Shown: positions 22,044 to 35,283 of the stretch, in pieces
How the letters are laid out: every line of letters begins with the position of its first letter
Position numbering within the stretch: the first letter of the stretch is position 1
DNA from: Clusia tigrina
Lineage: Eukaryota; Arthropoda; Insecta; Diptera; Clusiidae
DNA length: 64,000 nucleotides
Assembly (NCBI GenBank): GCA_920105625.2
Contig: OV050030.1
Location: 350,610,925 to 350,674,924, forward strand
Direction of reading: 5' to 3'
Translations under genes and position numbers: made by a program
Notes under the pieces: model-generated
Seen by the model: the letters and a program-made list of their open reading frames with translations, nothing else
Database searches by the model: none
Told to the model about the DNA's origin: nothing

Positions 22044-22440
22044 AAGTAGCTATTTTCAATCACTGTGAAAAAAGAGCGGACTGTTAAAAATCAGTCTTTT
22101 GATTATTTCACGCTTTTATTAAAAGTATCGATTTTCAATCACTGTGAAAAAAGAGCGGACTGTTAAAAATCACTCTTTTGATTATTTCACGCTTTTATTA
22201 AAAGTAGCGATTTTCAATCACTGTGAAAAAAGAACGGACTGTTAAAAATAACAATTTTGATTTTTTCACACTTTTATTAAAAGTAGCGATTTTCAATCAC
22301 TGTGAAAAAAGAACGGACTGTTAAAAATTACTCTTTTGATTATTTCACGCTTTTATTAAAAGTAGCGATTTTCAATCACTGTGAAAAAGGAACGGACTGT
22401 AAAAAATCACTCTTTTGATCAAATCGCTGTTACTTTGTAT
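22025..22440 (+). repeat. About 79-bp tandem array inside hAT element
   Basis: Five copies, at about 22030, 22109, 22188, 22268 and 22347, each containing CACGCTTTTATTAAAAG, a GCGATTTTCAATCACTGTG part and GGACTGTTAAAAAT. One inverted copy lies near the left end (20445-20510). Subterminal motifs of this sort are often transposase-binding sites in hAT elements. Confidence 0.85.
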
Positions 22441-22526
22441 ATTCGATAACAGTTGCTACCAGCGATTTTTAAATAACAGTGAAAAAATCACCGGCAGTGA
22501 AATTATGCTTTATCTCTAGAGCCGAG

Positions 22527-23098
22527 TACCATGCATTTCCAGCTTATGTTCCATCAAAGATTATCAACTGTGACCCGCAATGGAAGAGTACAAGAGGCAA
22601 CAAGTTAAAAAGAAGGAGCAACTTACGTAGCCAATTTGGCTGAAGAATTGGAAAAATGACGAAGCAGAGAGCAAAGATGACGTAAAAAAAAGGAGAATTA
22701 GAGAGAAGAAGAATTAGACAGAAGCCGAGGGAAAATAATTAAAAAAGCAAGGAGAAAAGAAGAAAATAGAGAAGAAGAAACAGATAGAAAAGAAGATGAA
22801 GAGAGAAAACAGGAGGCAGAGATAAAATAATTGGAGAAAAGAAATAAACATAATAAAATAAAATATGTTGACATATATCATGTAATTTAATCTATAATTC
22901 ATAAAAATGATCAAGATTAAAGTATGTCTACTACAAATAATTGAATTAAAATTTGATACAAACAATATTAATTTATAATGTTAAACAACAATTTGATGTT
23001 TGCTTCATATATGTATTGGAATGAAACAAAAGCATTAGAAAACTAAAAATTATAACATTAATTGCAAAATGTTTCAAAGAAAAAAAATAAATAAATAA

Positions 23099-23100
<2 letters not shown>
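22527..23100. other. Purine-rich, non-coding stretch
   Basis: The part at 22640-22835 is almost purely A/G (AGAAGAAG-like) on the + strand; the rest is A/T-rich. I see no gene or element end in it. Confidence 0.6.
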
Positions 23101-24216
<1,116 letters not shown>

Positions 24217-24243
24217 TAATATATATATATACTCGTATATATA

Positions 24244-24272
24244 CTAGCTGACCCGGCAAACGTTGTTTTGCC
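24244..24272 (-). terminator. Helitron 3' end hairpin
   Basis: The stem is 24255-24260 with 24267-24272, the loop 24261-24266, then 11 bases to the CTAG terminus (on the - strand). This hairpin ends rolling-circle transposition in Helitrons. Confidence 0.88.
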
Positions 24273-24839
24273 ATGTATATTATTTCTAGGAAACGTTTTT
24301 TTAGTTTAATAAAAATAACTATCTACTATAAGTGTGCGGGGATTTATTTATAATCGAAAGCGTTGTAGACAATGAAAGTATGCTTTATTTTGGTTAATAT
24401 ATTAATCTTTATTAAAGTAACAAATATAACTTAAATTACAATTCTCGATAGCTATCTAAACATTCAAAATAATTTTTCCTATCATTTATGGCAGTTGAAA
24501 AAATATTAAGATTAATCTCTCAGGGCAATAGAGTGTACAATGTTCCTGGTTAGTCCGTCTTTAGCCAACACAAACAAACTGTATGGTTTTCCCATGCGAG
24601 AACATGCCACATATAGTTGTCCGTGGGAAAAGCATGGTGTTTCCAAATCTAAGCCACATACAGACAATGTCTGGCCTTGTAACTTATTGATCGTCATAGC
24701 AAATGGGAATTGAATGCGTTTGAACTCAATTGGCACATCTGTAGGAATCATAGGGATTCGTGGCAGCAACACATTTTCGCCTTGAAACTTTCCATTCAAA
24801 ATGATGGCTTCAATAAAGTTTTTCATTAATTTTTTAATG

Positions 24840-25345
24840 TAGCTCAGCAGAGAAATACTAAGATAGCGGTTGAGTGGATGAGGTATAACTACCACTATTC
24901 AAGAATCAACCTTAACCGCTCTAAACCTTGCTACCCGACATCCATTCCGGCTAACTATATCACTCCTTATACTCGGCTTCGTATTGGACACACTATCATC
25001 ACTAACGCACAACTATTGGATGGTAGTCGTCTAAGCCAATGCCCATTCTGCGAATCAACTGTCAGCGTGATACACTTATTAGTTTTTTGTCCTGAACTGG
25101 AAAACCAGAGACATCAAAATTTTAATAATAACGATCCACTTCTACTTCTCATGAATCCAACTGCCGACAATATCACCAAAATTTACAATTTTCTCAGGGA
25201 TACTGATTTACTCCGCCGCATCTAAACCAGCCCTCATTCAACAGCCAGCCGAAAGCCCCTGCTGCTACCGCTACTTAGTATAGCTTATTTAATAATTGTT
25301 TTTACTATGTAAGCTTTAATAAAATAAAATAAAAAAAAAAAATAC
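24840..25345 (+). mobile_element. 5'-truncated LINE inserted in the Helitron
   Basis: It is flanked by a 12-bp target duplication, AATTTTTTAATG, at 24828-24839 and 25346-25357. The open frame ending in TAA at 25223 has RLRIGHTIITNAQLL and CPFCESTVSVIHLLVFC, the C-terminal Cys/His region of an I/LOA-like LINE pol, and stops near LRDTDLLRRI. A 3' UTR with AATAAAATAAAA and an A tail follows. The rest of the LINE is absent, as is usual for target-primed insertion. Confidence 0.88.
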
Positions 25346-28300
25346 AATTTTTTAATGAATAATCGTGTACCATTACACAGCCGTGGTGGGTTCAAGTTAC
25401 GAAGCGGACTGATCGGAGATCCAACCTTCAATTGTAAATGGTGTGGTGGCATGCCTGGCAAATCCAATGAATTTGAAAACTTAATTGGATAATTCACAGT
25501 TTCGTTGGTATCGCAAACTGTATCGATAGATTTGTATGACACCAAGTACCCAGGTAACAACTGTTGTATCTTTAAATTTAACCCGTTGACGTCCACATTT
25601 TTTGCTGCCAAAATCGCTCTTTCTGCCAGCCAATTATGATTTTCATATTGGGAAAAAAAAATTTCATCGGGAAATATGTGATCTATGAGAGTATTTTGCG
25701 AGTCGATGATTGTGCAGAAGTCCGTCGGTAATTTTATGCATCCAGTATTTTCATGTACAGCAACTTTCCCATCGCCAATATCTAACAGTTGTTTAGAGAA
25801 AGTTTCGGCGGATGGATCCTGAAGCATTTGCGCATGTTCACCTTCAGTTGTAGTTTTTCAACATTACACCACAGTTGCGATGATTTTAAGCAAGCGTTGA
25901 TTTCATCAGCGTACGTAGAACGTGGAATAACGGGAAGTGTTTGTCTAAAATCACCTGAAAGGAGTAACAAAGTGCCACCAAATAGCTTATCGTTGTTTTT
26001 TATATCCTTTAATGTCCTATCCAATGCCTCAAGCGAATGTTTGTGTGCCATAGTGCATTCATCCCAGATAATAATTTTACATCGTTTCAGCACTGTGGCC
26101 ATAGACGATTGTTTTTTTATGTTGCACACTGCATCTGGATTATTTTGAATATTCAAAGGCAGCTTAAATGCTGAATGAGCTGTTCTGCCTCCATCTAATA
26201 AAGTTGCTGCAATGCCAGAAGATGCAACGGCCAATGCGATGCCATTTTTTGATCGTATCTCGGCAAGAAGTAGCGAAATAATGAACGTTTTGCCAGTTCC
26301 ACCTGGTGTATCAAAAAAAAAGAATCCTCCTTGTCCTGCAGAAACTGCCAGCATAATGCGGTCGTAAATAATTTTTTGTTCATCATTTAGTAATGGAATA
26401 TTGCTACTAACAATGCCTGCCATTTCCATAGTATTGTACTGTAGTTCACGATTCATATCTGTGTTGAGTAAATCAGATGCACTTCGATTCGGTGAGCTCA
26501 TACCGAAATGACTGATTGGTAAATTCGCAATAGCAATGCAAAGATCCTCGATAGCAATTAATGAGTCATTGTACATTGCATCACTGAATGATAACGTTAG
26601 ATCGTTGTACCTTGTACGATATCGATACAAAATGTCATCAGTCATTGAATCTTTGTGATTATCCCACAACATTTGCACTCGGGCCGGGAAACATGTAGTC
26701 AGTACTATAGCAAATAGTAGACGAATTTGTGTTCCTGTGCAGTTTAATGCTGCTTCAGCAAGCATACTATCCCATTGATTGTCGTCTTCTAGCAAGCCTA
26801 GTGCAAGGCATGCATCTTTATACGTTGGATACTGTTGTCCATTTACCTTGAGTATATCTTGAAAATACAATGGTCCGGTGGCATTAACCAACAGCAGTCG
26901 TAGATAAAAACACTCAGTCTGCCTTGGATTGACTGTATATACACGACCCAAAGTATTTGATTTAAATAAACCGGGGCACGCATCAACTGGTGTCCCTTGC
27001 TTGCGGGGCATCCATTTTTTCGATTGAGCCCATGTAAAATATTGTGGAACTTCAGAATAGAGCAGTGTTTGTGTGAAGGCACCAAACGCATTCGCACGAT
27101 TGCAAAGTTCAAAAAATTCAGTAAGCGTAGTTTTTGGTGGATTTATAGCACGATCAAGCGCTGTATCGTCCGTGAAATATACGCGCTGGCCGTTTTCAAG
27201 TGGACTGCTAAATGGATAACTGCTGGATCCCGTTCATGAATTGGGAAATCGAAAATACACCAGACAGCTTCATTGGAACTGATATACCGGCCAATTTGGT
27301 AATTCGTAATTTCATCATTTTGATTCAACGGCGGAGCATTTACATTAGTATTTTCAATTCTAAATACAGCCATATCACTTCCTTTATGAACATATTTGCA
27401 AATATATTTGATACTCTTCACCGAACTGAATGACTCAACATTAATATGAGCATTGAATGTTTTGCTCAGCAGAGGTGAATATGGTACCACCCAACGATTG
27501 TCAATGTCGATGTCTGCATTACTGATAGTTTTAATGAACGATTGTCCGCCATTTTCAGTACTTCTTCGACGATATATTGGATATCGGTCAACATGTGTTA
27601 CCTTATCGTTTGTGAAATCTTTAGGAAAACGCTTTGTACATTTTCCGTCTACCATGCAAGGTGATGAAGGATTCTGATTTCCGCACGGACCATGAATCAT
27701 GTTTGTAGTAACAATATCAAATAGTAATTGATCAGTAGACGGATCTGGAATCTCTGCAGAAACTAAACTATCGATGTCTTCAGCACGTATTTTGTCGACG
27801 AACCAAATTAAAATGTGAGCATGAGGTAATCCACGCTTTTGCCACTCAACTGAATACATCCAATAACGTGTGGGGCCAAATGATTGCAATTTTGTAATAA
27901 AGCTGATTAAATACTTTAATTTTTGTTTTTTTGTTTGAACACACGTGCTGTAATGTCATGACGATGTATTGCATTTTGTCCTGGTAATAGCAACGATGTA
28001 ATTTCCTGCCATTTTGGATTACATGTAAAAGTAATGAAAAGACACGGTCGTCCATATTCCCGCACGAAAGTCATAGCATCCTGTATATACTCTTGCATGT
28101 GACGTGGACTACCTACGTACGATGATGGTAAGATAACAGAGTTACCAGTTTCGGCAGTGTCAGCGTTGTTCGCAATAGCATCTCGCAAGTGAATATATTC
28201 TTCCGCACGCAGCTTCTGTTGATTATATCGCAAGTATCGTAGTCGTTCACTCTCTATCTTCACATATATGTCGACCATAAATTGTTGGCAAAGCTCACGA

Positions 28301-28391
28301 CATCGTAAAATGATATTGTCTCGGCCGCGTCTAATCATCAAACGATACGAATAAAAATCCTTGGAGCTAACGTTCTTATTTGTTTCGGCTC

Positions 28392-28468
28392 CTGTAATAA
28401 TATTTGCTTAAATTAATTGAAGATTCTTAAATAATAATTAATTATGTTTTTAATAATGAATGAATTAC
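28392..28468 (-). other. 77-bp intron in Helitron Rep
   Basis: On the - strand, CAG/GTAATTCA at 28469/28468 and TTATTACAG/GAG at 28392/28391 are good donor and acceptor sites. Removing the 77 bases restores one continuous frame (phase 1). So the stop between the two frames here is not a mutation. Confidence 0.8.
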
Positions 28469-29918
28469 CTGTTACGGGATTTCGTTGTTTAATGTTTACG
28501 CAATATCCGTCTTGTCCCTTCCAGAAAATTATTGGATATTGGAGAGCGTCATAAGAACGGTGGGTATCACTAATGAATTGAAGATTATTATTTCTTCTTC
28601 GAATCACGATTTGTCGCATAGCTGTTTGGTCGCCAACCATGATTCCAGCAACGTCGTCAACAACAGGTGCGTTGAATCTACGTATATGCTCTCCAGCTGG
28701 TGTTCTATCAGGATTGATGACAATAGCATGATTGTCACTTTGTAGCTTGTGCATGTGTGATTTGAACAATTTCAATAATTCATTATGCTCATTTAACAGA
28801 GCGTCCAGCTCGCTGACGATACGCCTGGCAAAAAGTGAATTGAGATTATGGTAGTCGCAACGTGCATCCACACGATTGGCGAGTTCATGTTCGGAATCCT
28901 CGCCACTCATAAAGTAAATTTGTAAAAATTTATGAGATTCGTTTGGCATTGGCAGCAGTGAGCCCACTTTGTGATAAACTTGGCGTTTGATTCTGAACGT
29001 GGAATTAAATTGTTGACCGTTTGGAACAATATTGTTAACAATTTCTGTTGCTCCAAACGACGTCATTTGAAAACTTGAATTGAATGTGCAAATTGACATT
29101 AGGAAAAGGCTAGAATCTGGACTAGTAAACCGTGCAATGGTTCAGGTGGTGTTTCAATTTCTGTTAGTTTTACTTTTCCTGATGAGCAACACATCCCAAC
29201 TGGCTCATTTTTAAATTTAAGTGCATGACAATGCGGGCATTCCTTGTCCAAAGTATAAATAACCACTTTGGAATGAGCGGAATATTCAACATCAGGCTCA
29301 TATTGGAATGCTAGTCGAAGAAATAATTCTGATGTAAATGCTCGAAGAACTTGTTAGCGTTGTTGGTCAATTCCTCTACGTCTGTCTACTATGAATCTAC
29401 GCGTTTCTCTTCGTTCTAATTGCCTTTGTTGATTTCGTTCATCTCGAGCCTCTTGCGATTGTGATTCACGTAACTGCGCCATGCTTGCACGCACATCTGC
29501 CTTGTTTTCTTGGATTTGTTCGCCAGACCTTCGTGCTCGTATATCTCGCGCGACTCTAGAATTGATTGTTTGACGACTCAAATTGGCCCCTTTGCGTCTT
29601 TTTGGCATTGCTGACTGTAACGTATCAATATCGGGTTGAATTATAACTGATTTTTAAATTATTGCGAATATTGTAAAAAAAATTGAAATTCTAATATTTG
29701 TTGTCAGAAAAACTTTATATTATCAAAAAATGTTATAAATGCTAAGTGGCCGAAAGCTGCATAGTGATTAAGACCTTAACATTTAGGGGGATGAAAAATA
29801 GATGTTGTCCGATTCTCAGACCTACACAAAATTTCATGAGAATCGGTCAAGCCGTTTCGGAGGAGTTTAACTACTAACACCGCGACACGAGAATTTTATA
29901 TATTAGATATATGTACTC

Positions 29919-30744
<826 letters not shown>

Positions 30745-30745
<1 letters not shown>

Positions 30746-33700
30746 CAAGTCCTGTTAGACATCTCTCATGAGTTTCTCTCAGTAGTGATTTAGTCATTAT
30801 ATCGGCAATCATTTGCTGTGTTGGTACATGTTTCAATACAAACATCTTAGCGGCAACCGACTCTCGAACAAAATGATGTCTCATATCTATATGTTTCGTG
30901 GAAACATGAAATACAGAATCACTCGCCAAACACTGTGCTCCTCGATTATCGATAAAAATTGTAATGCTAGCGAGATCACTTAAGCCAAGCTCATTTAAGA
31001 AACTTCGAAAATAAATTGCCTCTTTCGCTGCTTCAGCTAAACTGACGTACTCGGCTTCGGTAGAAGAAAGTGCTACGGTACGTTGCTTCTGCTATTTCCA
31101 GGTTAGAGCAGCTCCACTGAGAAAAAACGCGTAGCCTGTATAAGAGCGACGGTCCACAACGCATCCACCCCAATCAACATCGTTGTAAGCAAGCAGTGGA
31201 TTAGTCGTCCTTTTATATTCTAAGCCTTTATTTGCCGAACCAGCTAAATACCGCAAAACGCTTTTAGCAGCCTGTCAATGACAATCAAGAGGGTTATTCA
31301 AAAACCGCGCCAATCTTGATATGATATTCGCAATATCAGGCCTCGTTGCCACTGATAGATACATCCAAACACCTAGTAGCACTCGGTAGGGACATCCTTC
31401 GCATGGTTTGCTTAATGCATTATCAAATTGAGTGTTTATGTCTGCAGGCGTGGGCACGGCATTGCAATCCGACATGCCATAACTCCTGAGCAATTCTTTT
31501 ATATATCTTCTATCTAAATTTTCTTACAACTTTTCTATTTTGTGATGCAATAAGAATATCGTCGATGTACACCAACTGTTATGTGAGTTCGTTATTTACG
31601 TGACAATAAAAAAGCATGGCTGATTCATAATTGGCTTAAACCCAATACTTACTAGTTTGGCTTTCAACTTCTTATACCATTTACGACCTGCTTATTTAAG
31701 CCCGTACAGAGCCTTTTTAAGTGCACAAACATTACCACCATCACGAAAATCGTTCAACATTTTATTCGCGCGTATACTAATATCAGTGCTTCTTCCTTGT
31801 TTTAAAACAATACGCTCCAGCATCTTACTCAGCATGTCTGGCACTCTCATAAATATCTTTTATTATAATATACCATTTAAGTAAGCAGTCACAACGACAA
31901 ATTGCCAGATCTCGGGTCCAAACTGTACGGATAAAGCAAGCATTACTCGCAAAGTTTCCAGTCTTGCAACTGGTGCGAATGTTTGGTGATAATCTACACC
32001 ATGTTTTTGGCTATAGCCTTTTACTACTAGTCGTGCCTTTCGTCGTTCAATATTGCCATCTAATCAATATTTGATTGTAAGTACGAAACGACAACCGAAA
32101 ACATTTCGTGCAATAGGCGATGCAAGCTCCCATGTAATTTATATGTATGTATCATTTTCACTAAGACTCACCACCTCTGACTCGATAGCCGTTCATTGCA
32201 CTTCGTATACTAATTTCGGCTACGCAAGAAAAAACATCGTCCTCCAGCTCATCTGATTCAACTTTAGGCTCCTCTGGAGGTTTTTCTTCTGACGTCAACG
32301 TGCGAGCGTGAAAAAGTTCGTCCTCTACGCCCGGTGCGCAACATCTTTGGCCGACCAGGAGCTCTACCTTCATCTTCTTGGCTGTTCACTGCTACCACTG
32401 GAGTTCTGTTGTCAGCTATCATGTTGTTTCTTGGTGGGCGAGGAGAGAATTCAACGAAGCTTCTATCGTTTGATGTAGTGGGACTACATGGTAGCAGGAG
32501 TTCAGAGAGTTTGTTTGAAATGATTTGCTGCCCACAAATTTCATCGGCAAATTTAACATCACGTACACATATTATTGTATGTGAGCTTAGCCTCCATATG
32601 CGATACCCCTTTCTTTCGTTTGGATACCCCACAAATATGCCCTCGATTGCTCTCGGTGCAAACTTATTTTTGCCGGGATCCTTATCGAGAACCATTACTT
32701 TGGATCCAAATGACTTCAAGTAGTCCAGTTTGCCCTTTTCTTTCATAAAAATTTCGTAAGGTATTTTCCATTTTAAACTGCTTGTTGAACATCTATTGCG
32801 TATATAACATGCCGTCGACACGGCCGATGACCAAAACGTCTGATTCAATCCTGACTGGAGCAAAATACATCTTGCCATATCTAATAGCGTACGATTATGA
32901 CGCTCTGCGACTCCGTTTTGTTGTGGAGTCCGAGGAATAGACAGTCTCCGCATAATGCCATGATCTGAAAGATATTTATTAAAATCGATATTAGAATACT
33001 CACGCCCATTGTCTGACTGCAAGCATTTTATTCTTTGCCCAGTTTGATTTTCCACAAATCGCTGATATATTTTAAAAGCTTCGAAAACAGCGCTTTTCTC
33101 TCATAAGAAATATACCTCACAACATCTAGAGCAGTCGTCTATGAACGTAACAAAATACCTGGCTCGTTCTGTAGATTCCGTACGAAAAGGACCAACCACA
33201 TCTGAGTGTACTATCTTCAGCATCTCACCGCATGGATTGTGGGAATTGGTAAACGGCAATGCGGTCATCTTACCCTTTAAGCACACCTCACATGTCGCGA
33301 TTAATTTGAGGTCATCAATATCAACTTTAGGCAAAGTACCGATTCTTATTAACCTAATCGTGTCCTTCGCGTTTAAGTGACCCAATCGACAATGCCACTT
33401 TAACAGTTCGGAGCACTTCGATTGGATAGCAGCGCATTCGCTACTCTCACGTACATAAAACAAATTGCCTCTACGATTGGCTATAAGCGATTTTCTGCCT
33501 TTCATATCTCAAATATACGCACTATCTTTCGAAAATGTAACAGAATGACCTTTGTCCGTAATTTTTGCTACCGATATGAGATTACTTCGAAGATCAGGTA
33601 CAAAAAGCGTATTTTTAAATTGAATGCAGCGATGACCACTATCGCCAGCCACTGTCAAATCTACCACGCCAGTGCCTTGAACCTCAGCAAAGGCTTGGCT

Positions 33701-33830
33701 TGCCAGATTTAACTTTACTTTTGGAGATTTGGATATTGAATTAAAAATTCTTTCATCTCCACATAAATGAGCTGTGCAACCACTATCGATAATCCAAGCA
33801 CGATTAGTGTTTGTTGAAACAGTCATTCCA
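30745..33830 (-). pseudogene. Copia Pol (protease, integrase, RT, RNase H), decayed
   Basis: Protease: WIIDSGCTAHLC (33509-33826). Integrase: HCRLGHLNAKDT and CEVCLKGK zinc region (33101-33505), then QSDNGREY and PQQNGVAERHNRTL (32264-33055). RT: VYIDDILIASQN at about 31550-31585 and ATRPDIAN at about 31320. RNase H: AEYVSLAEAAKE-like sequence near 31050, ending in HFVRESVA and GLGDTSS at 30745. Stops and shifts occur between every segment. The order protease, integrase, RT is diagnostic for Copia. Confidence 0.9.
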
Positions 33831-33853
33831 GTAGGTACACAATGGCATACGGA

Positions 33854-34377
33854 CTACGTTTCGTCAACATGATAAAACTGCTTGTAACCTTTTGCATTAT
33901 TGTTTTTCTTTGCAGAACAAGCATTCGCCTTGTGTCCAAGCGCACCGCACTTGAAACATCTAATATCTTTCGCAGCCGTTTTCCCGTGTTCGAAATTAGA
34001 CTTCAGATCACGAGTGCGACCACCAGCAACCATTGCTATCACACTTCCAGAAGCTTGCAATCGTGTCTCGCTCTCTTCTATAATTTTGACTTTTAAAACC
34101 TCGGCAGTAGATAGTTCATCACGAGATTCGATTGCGCAACGAAAGTTTTCAAACTTGACGGAAGACTATACAGCAACATAATGGTTAGTAAATCGCCATT
34201 TATCGCCTCGACCTGCAGACTCCACGTATCGTAATTATCTTTTGATAATAATTCGATTCGCGAGGAACTGGATACGGAGTTTGCTGCCATTTTCCTTGAA
34301 AAATTGTTACTCGTGCTGAAATTTTTCCGATCAACTTTTGCGTCAAAGACTTCACTGATCTCTTCAATATCACCCAT
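33854..34377 (-). pseudogene. Copia Gag with zinc knuckle
   Basis: The ATG at 34377 opens a frame with LLSKDNYDTWSLQVEA, the usual start of Copia Gag. After a shift near 34095 it continues to CFKCGALGHKANAC (about 33945), the RNA-binding knuckle, and a stop near 33854. Gag and pol are normally one frame in Copia, so the breaks are lesions. Confidence 0.85.
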
Positions 34378-34417
34378 TACAAATTTAAAAACAATTCAAT
34401 TATTAAATTTTTGTGCA

Positions 34418-34432
34418 TCTGGGCCCATAACC
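34418..34432 (-). promoter_or_regulatory. Copia primer-binding site, initiator Met tRNA
   Basis: Directly after the LTR, the - strand reads GGTTATGGGCCCAGA. In Copia and Ty1 elements the primer is an initiator Met tRNA (an internal half-molecule in Drosophila copia), and this TTATGGGCCCAG is its signature. Confidence 0.8.
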
Positions 34433-34580
34433 TGTTAAGATTGCGCAAAGTTTCGTTGAATTTATTATAAAGCACCTTACAATTAAAACTCCCAAAAAGG
34501 CCGTCCACCGGAAGAAGAGATAGGAAGAGAGAAAAATATATATATGTGTTGTAAAACGTCAAAGATGATGACGTGTCACA
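34433..34580 (-). repeat. Copia 5' LTR (148 bp)
   Basis: Read on the - strand it starts TGTGACACGTCATC and ends GCAATCTTAACA. It matches 30631-30745 apart from a 28-base stretch missing there and a few substitutions. At 148 bp it is short even for Copia. Confidence 0.88.
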
Positions 34581-34635
34581 ACGTTACCAGACCAACATGC
34601 ATATTGTAATTGAATAAAAATAAACAGATTTTATT

Positions 34636-34776
<141 letters not shown>

Positions 34777-35283
34777 CACTAAATGGTCTAAACGAGATAA
34801 CTGAATGTATCCGAACAAATATATCAAAAGAATTTACCGGAATTGGAACTTTACAATGGAAAGTTGTAGATTTTCAAAATAAAAATTATTATGCTATTTT
34901 ATGACAAAATTTCCGTATTCCGTTTAAAATCAAAATTAATTTAGAAGATAAATATATCGAAATATCGAAATTTTTGGAAATTGGATTTTTTTCGAAAAGC
35001 AATTATATTCTTTTAAGTCTGAGGAAATCTGTGCATTCTTTTTTTAAACAGTTCATTTATTTATTATTAACAATAAGTAATTAAATCTTAAGAGCTAAAT
35101 TAACTATATTTATCCCGCACCAGTGTTTGGGCTTAGAATTAAATTTCACTACATTTTTGCCGTTTTGTTTTAATTCAATGTAAATTCATTTCATTTTAGT
35201 ATCTTATATAGTAATTATTTAATATGTAGTACATTTAATATATAGGTAAGTCCAATTTTTTGAGCCGTGTTGCTGTTTTAATT

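Larger units (their letters stand above)
20232..22518 (+). mobile_element. hAT-type DNA transposon, internally decayed
   Basis: The ends are TAGTGATGAGCGAT and, inverted, TAGAGATAAAGCAT. They are flanked by 8-bp target copies GTGCCGAG (20224-20231) and GAGCCGAG (22519-22526), one mismatch apart; 8 bp is the hAT hallmark. Inside are a BED zinc-finger exon followed by GTAAGT, and a fragment of hAT transposase. The subterminal regions carry inverted copies of a repeated motif (20450-20510 versus 22025-22440). The transposase core is missing. Confidence 0.82.
24512..29608 (-). pseudogene. Helitron Rep/helicase protein
   Basis: It starts at the ATG at 29608 with a Lys/Arg/Gln-rich leader, then a CPHCHALKF finger (about 29230) and a Helitron-N domain (28413-29099). 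A GT-AG intron at 28392-28468 fits. The Rep part has FITFTCNPKW, then KRGLPHAHILIW (the HUH metal site) and YICKYVHKG (catalytic Tyr region). The helicase has GGTGKTF (Walker A), IIIWDECTMAH (Walker B) and near the C-terminus FAMTINKLQGQTL. Frame breaks lie near 29100, 27915 (a 7-bp expansion), 27197 and 25835, plus the LINE insertion at 24840-25345. It would nick and unwind DNA for rolling-circle transposition. It is not functional now. Confidence 0.9.
24244..29907 (-). mobile_element. Full-length Helitron, decayed
   Basis: On the - strand it starts TCTAATATATAAAATTCTCG (29907) after a host A and ends CTAG (24244) before a host T, the exact Helitron rule (5' TC, 3' CTRR, insertion between A and T). 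A 6-bp hairpin, GGCAAA/TTTGCC with a 6-nt loop, sits 11 bases before the end. Inside is a Rep/helicase gene. A 506-bp LINE fragment interrupts the helicase. The 5.66-kb length is usual for autonomous insect Helitrons. Confidence 0.92.
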
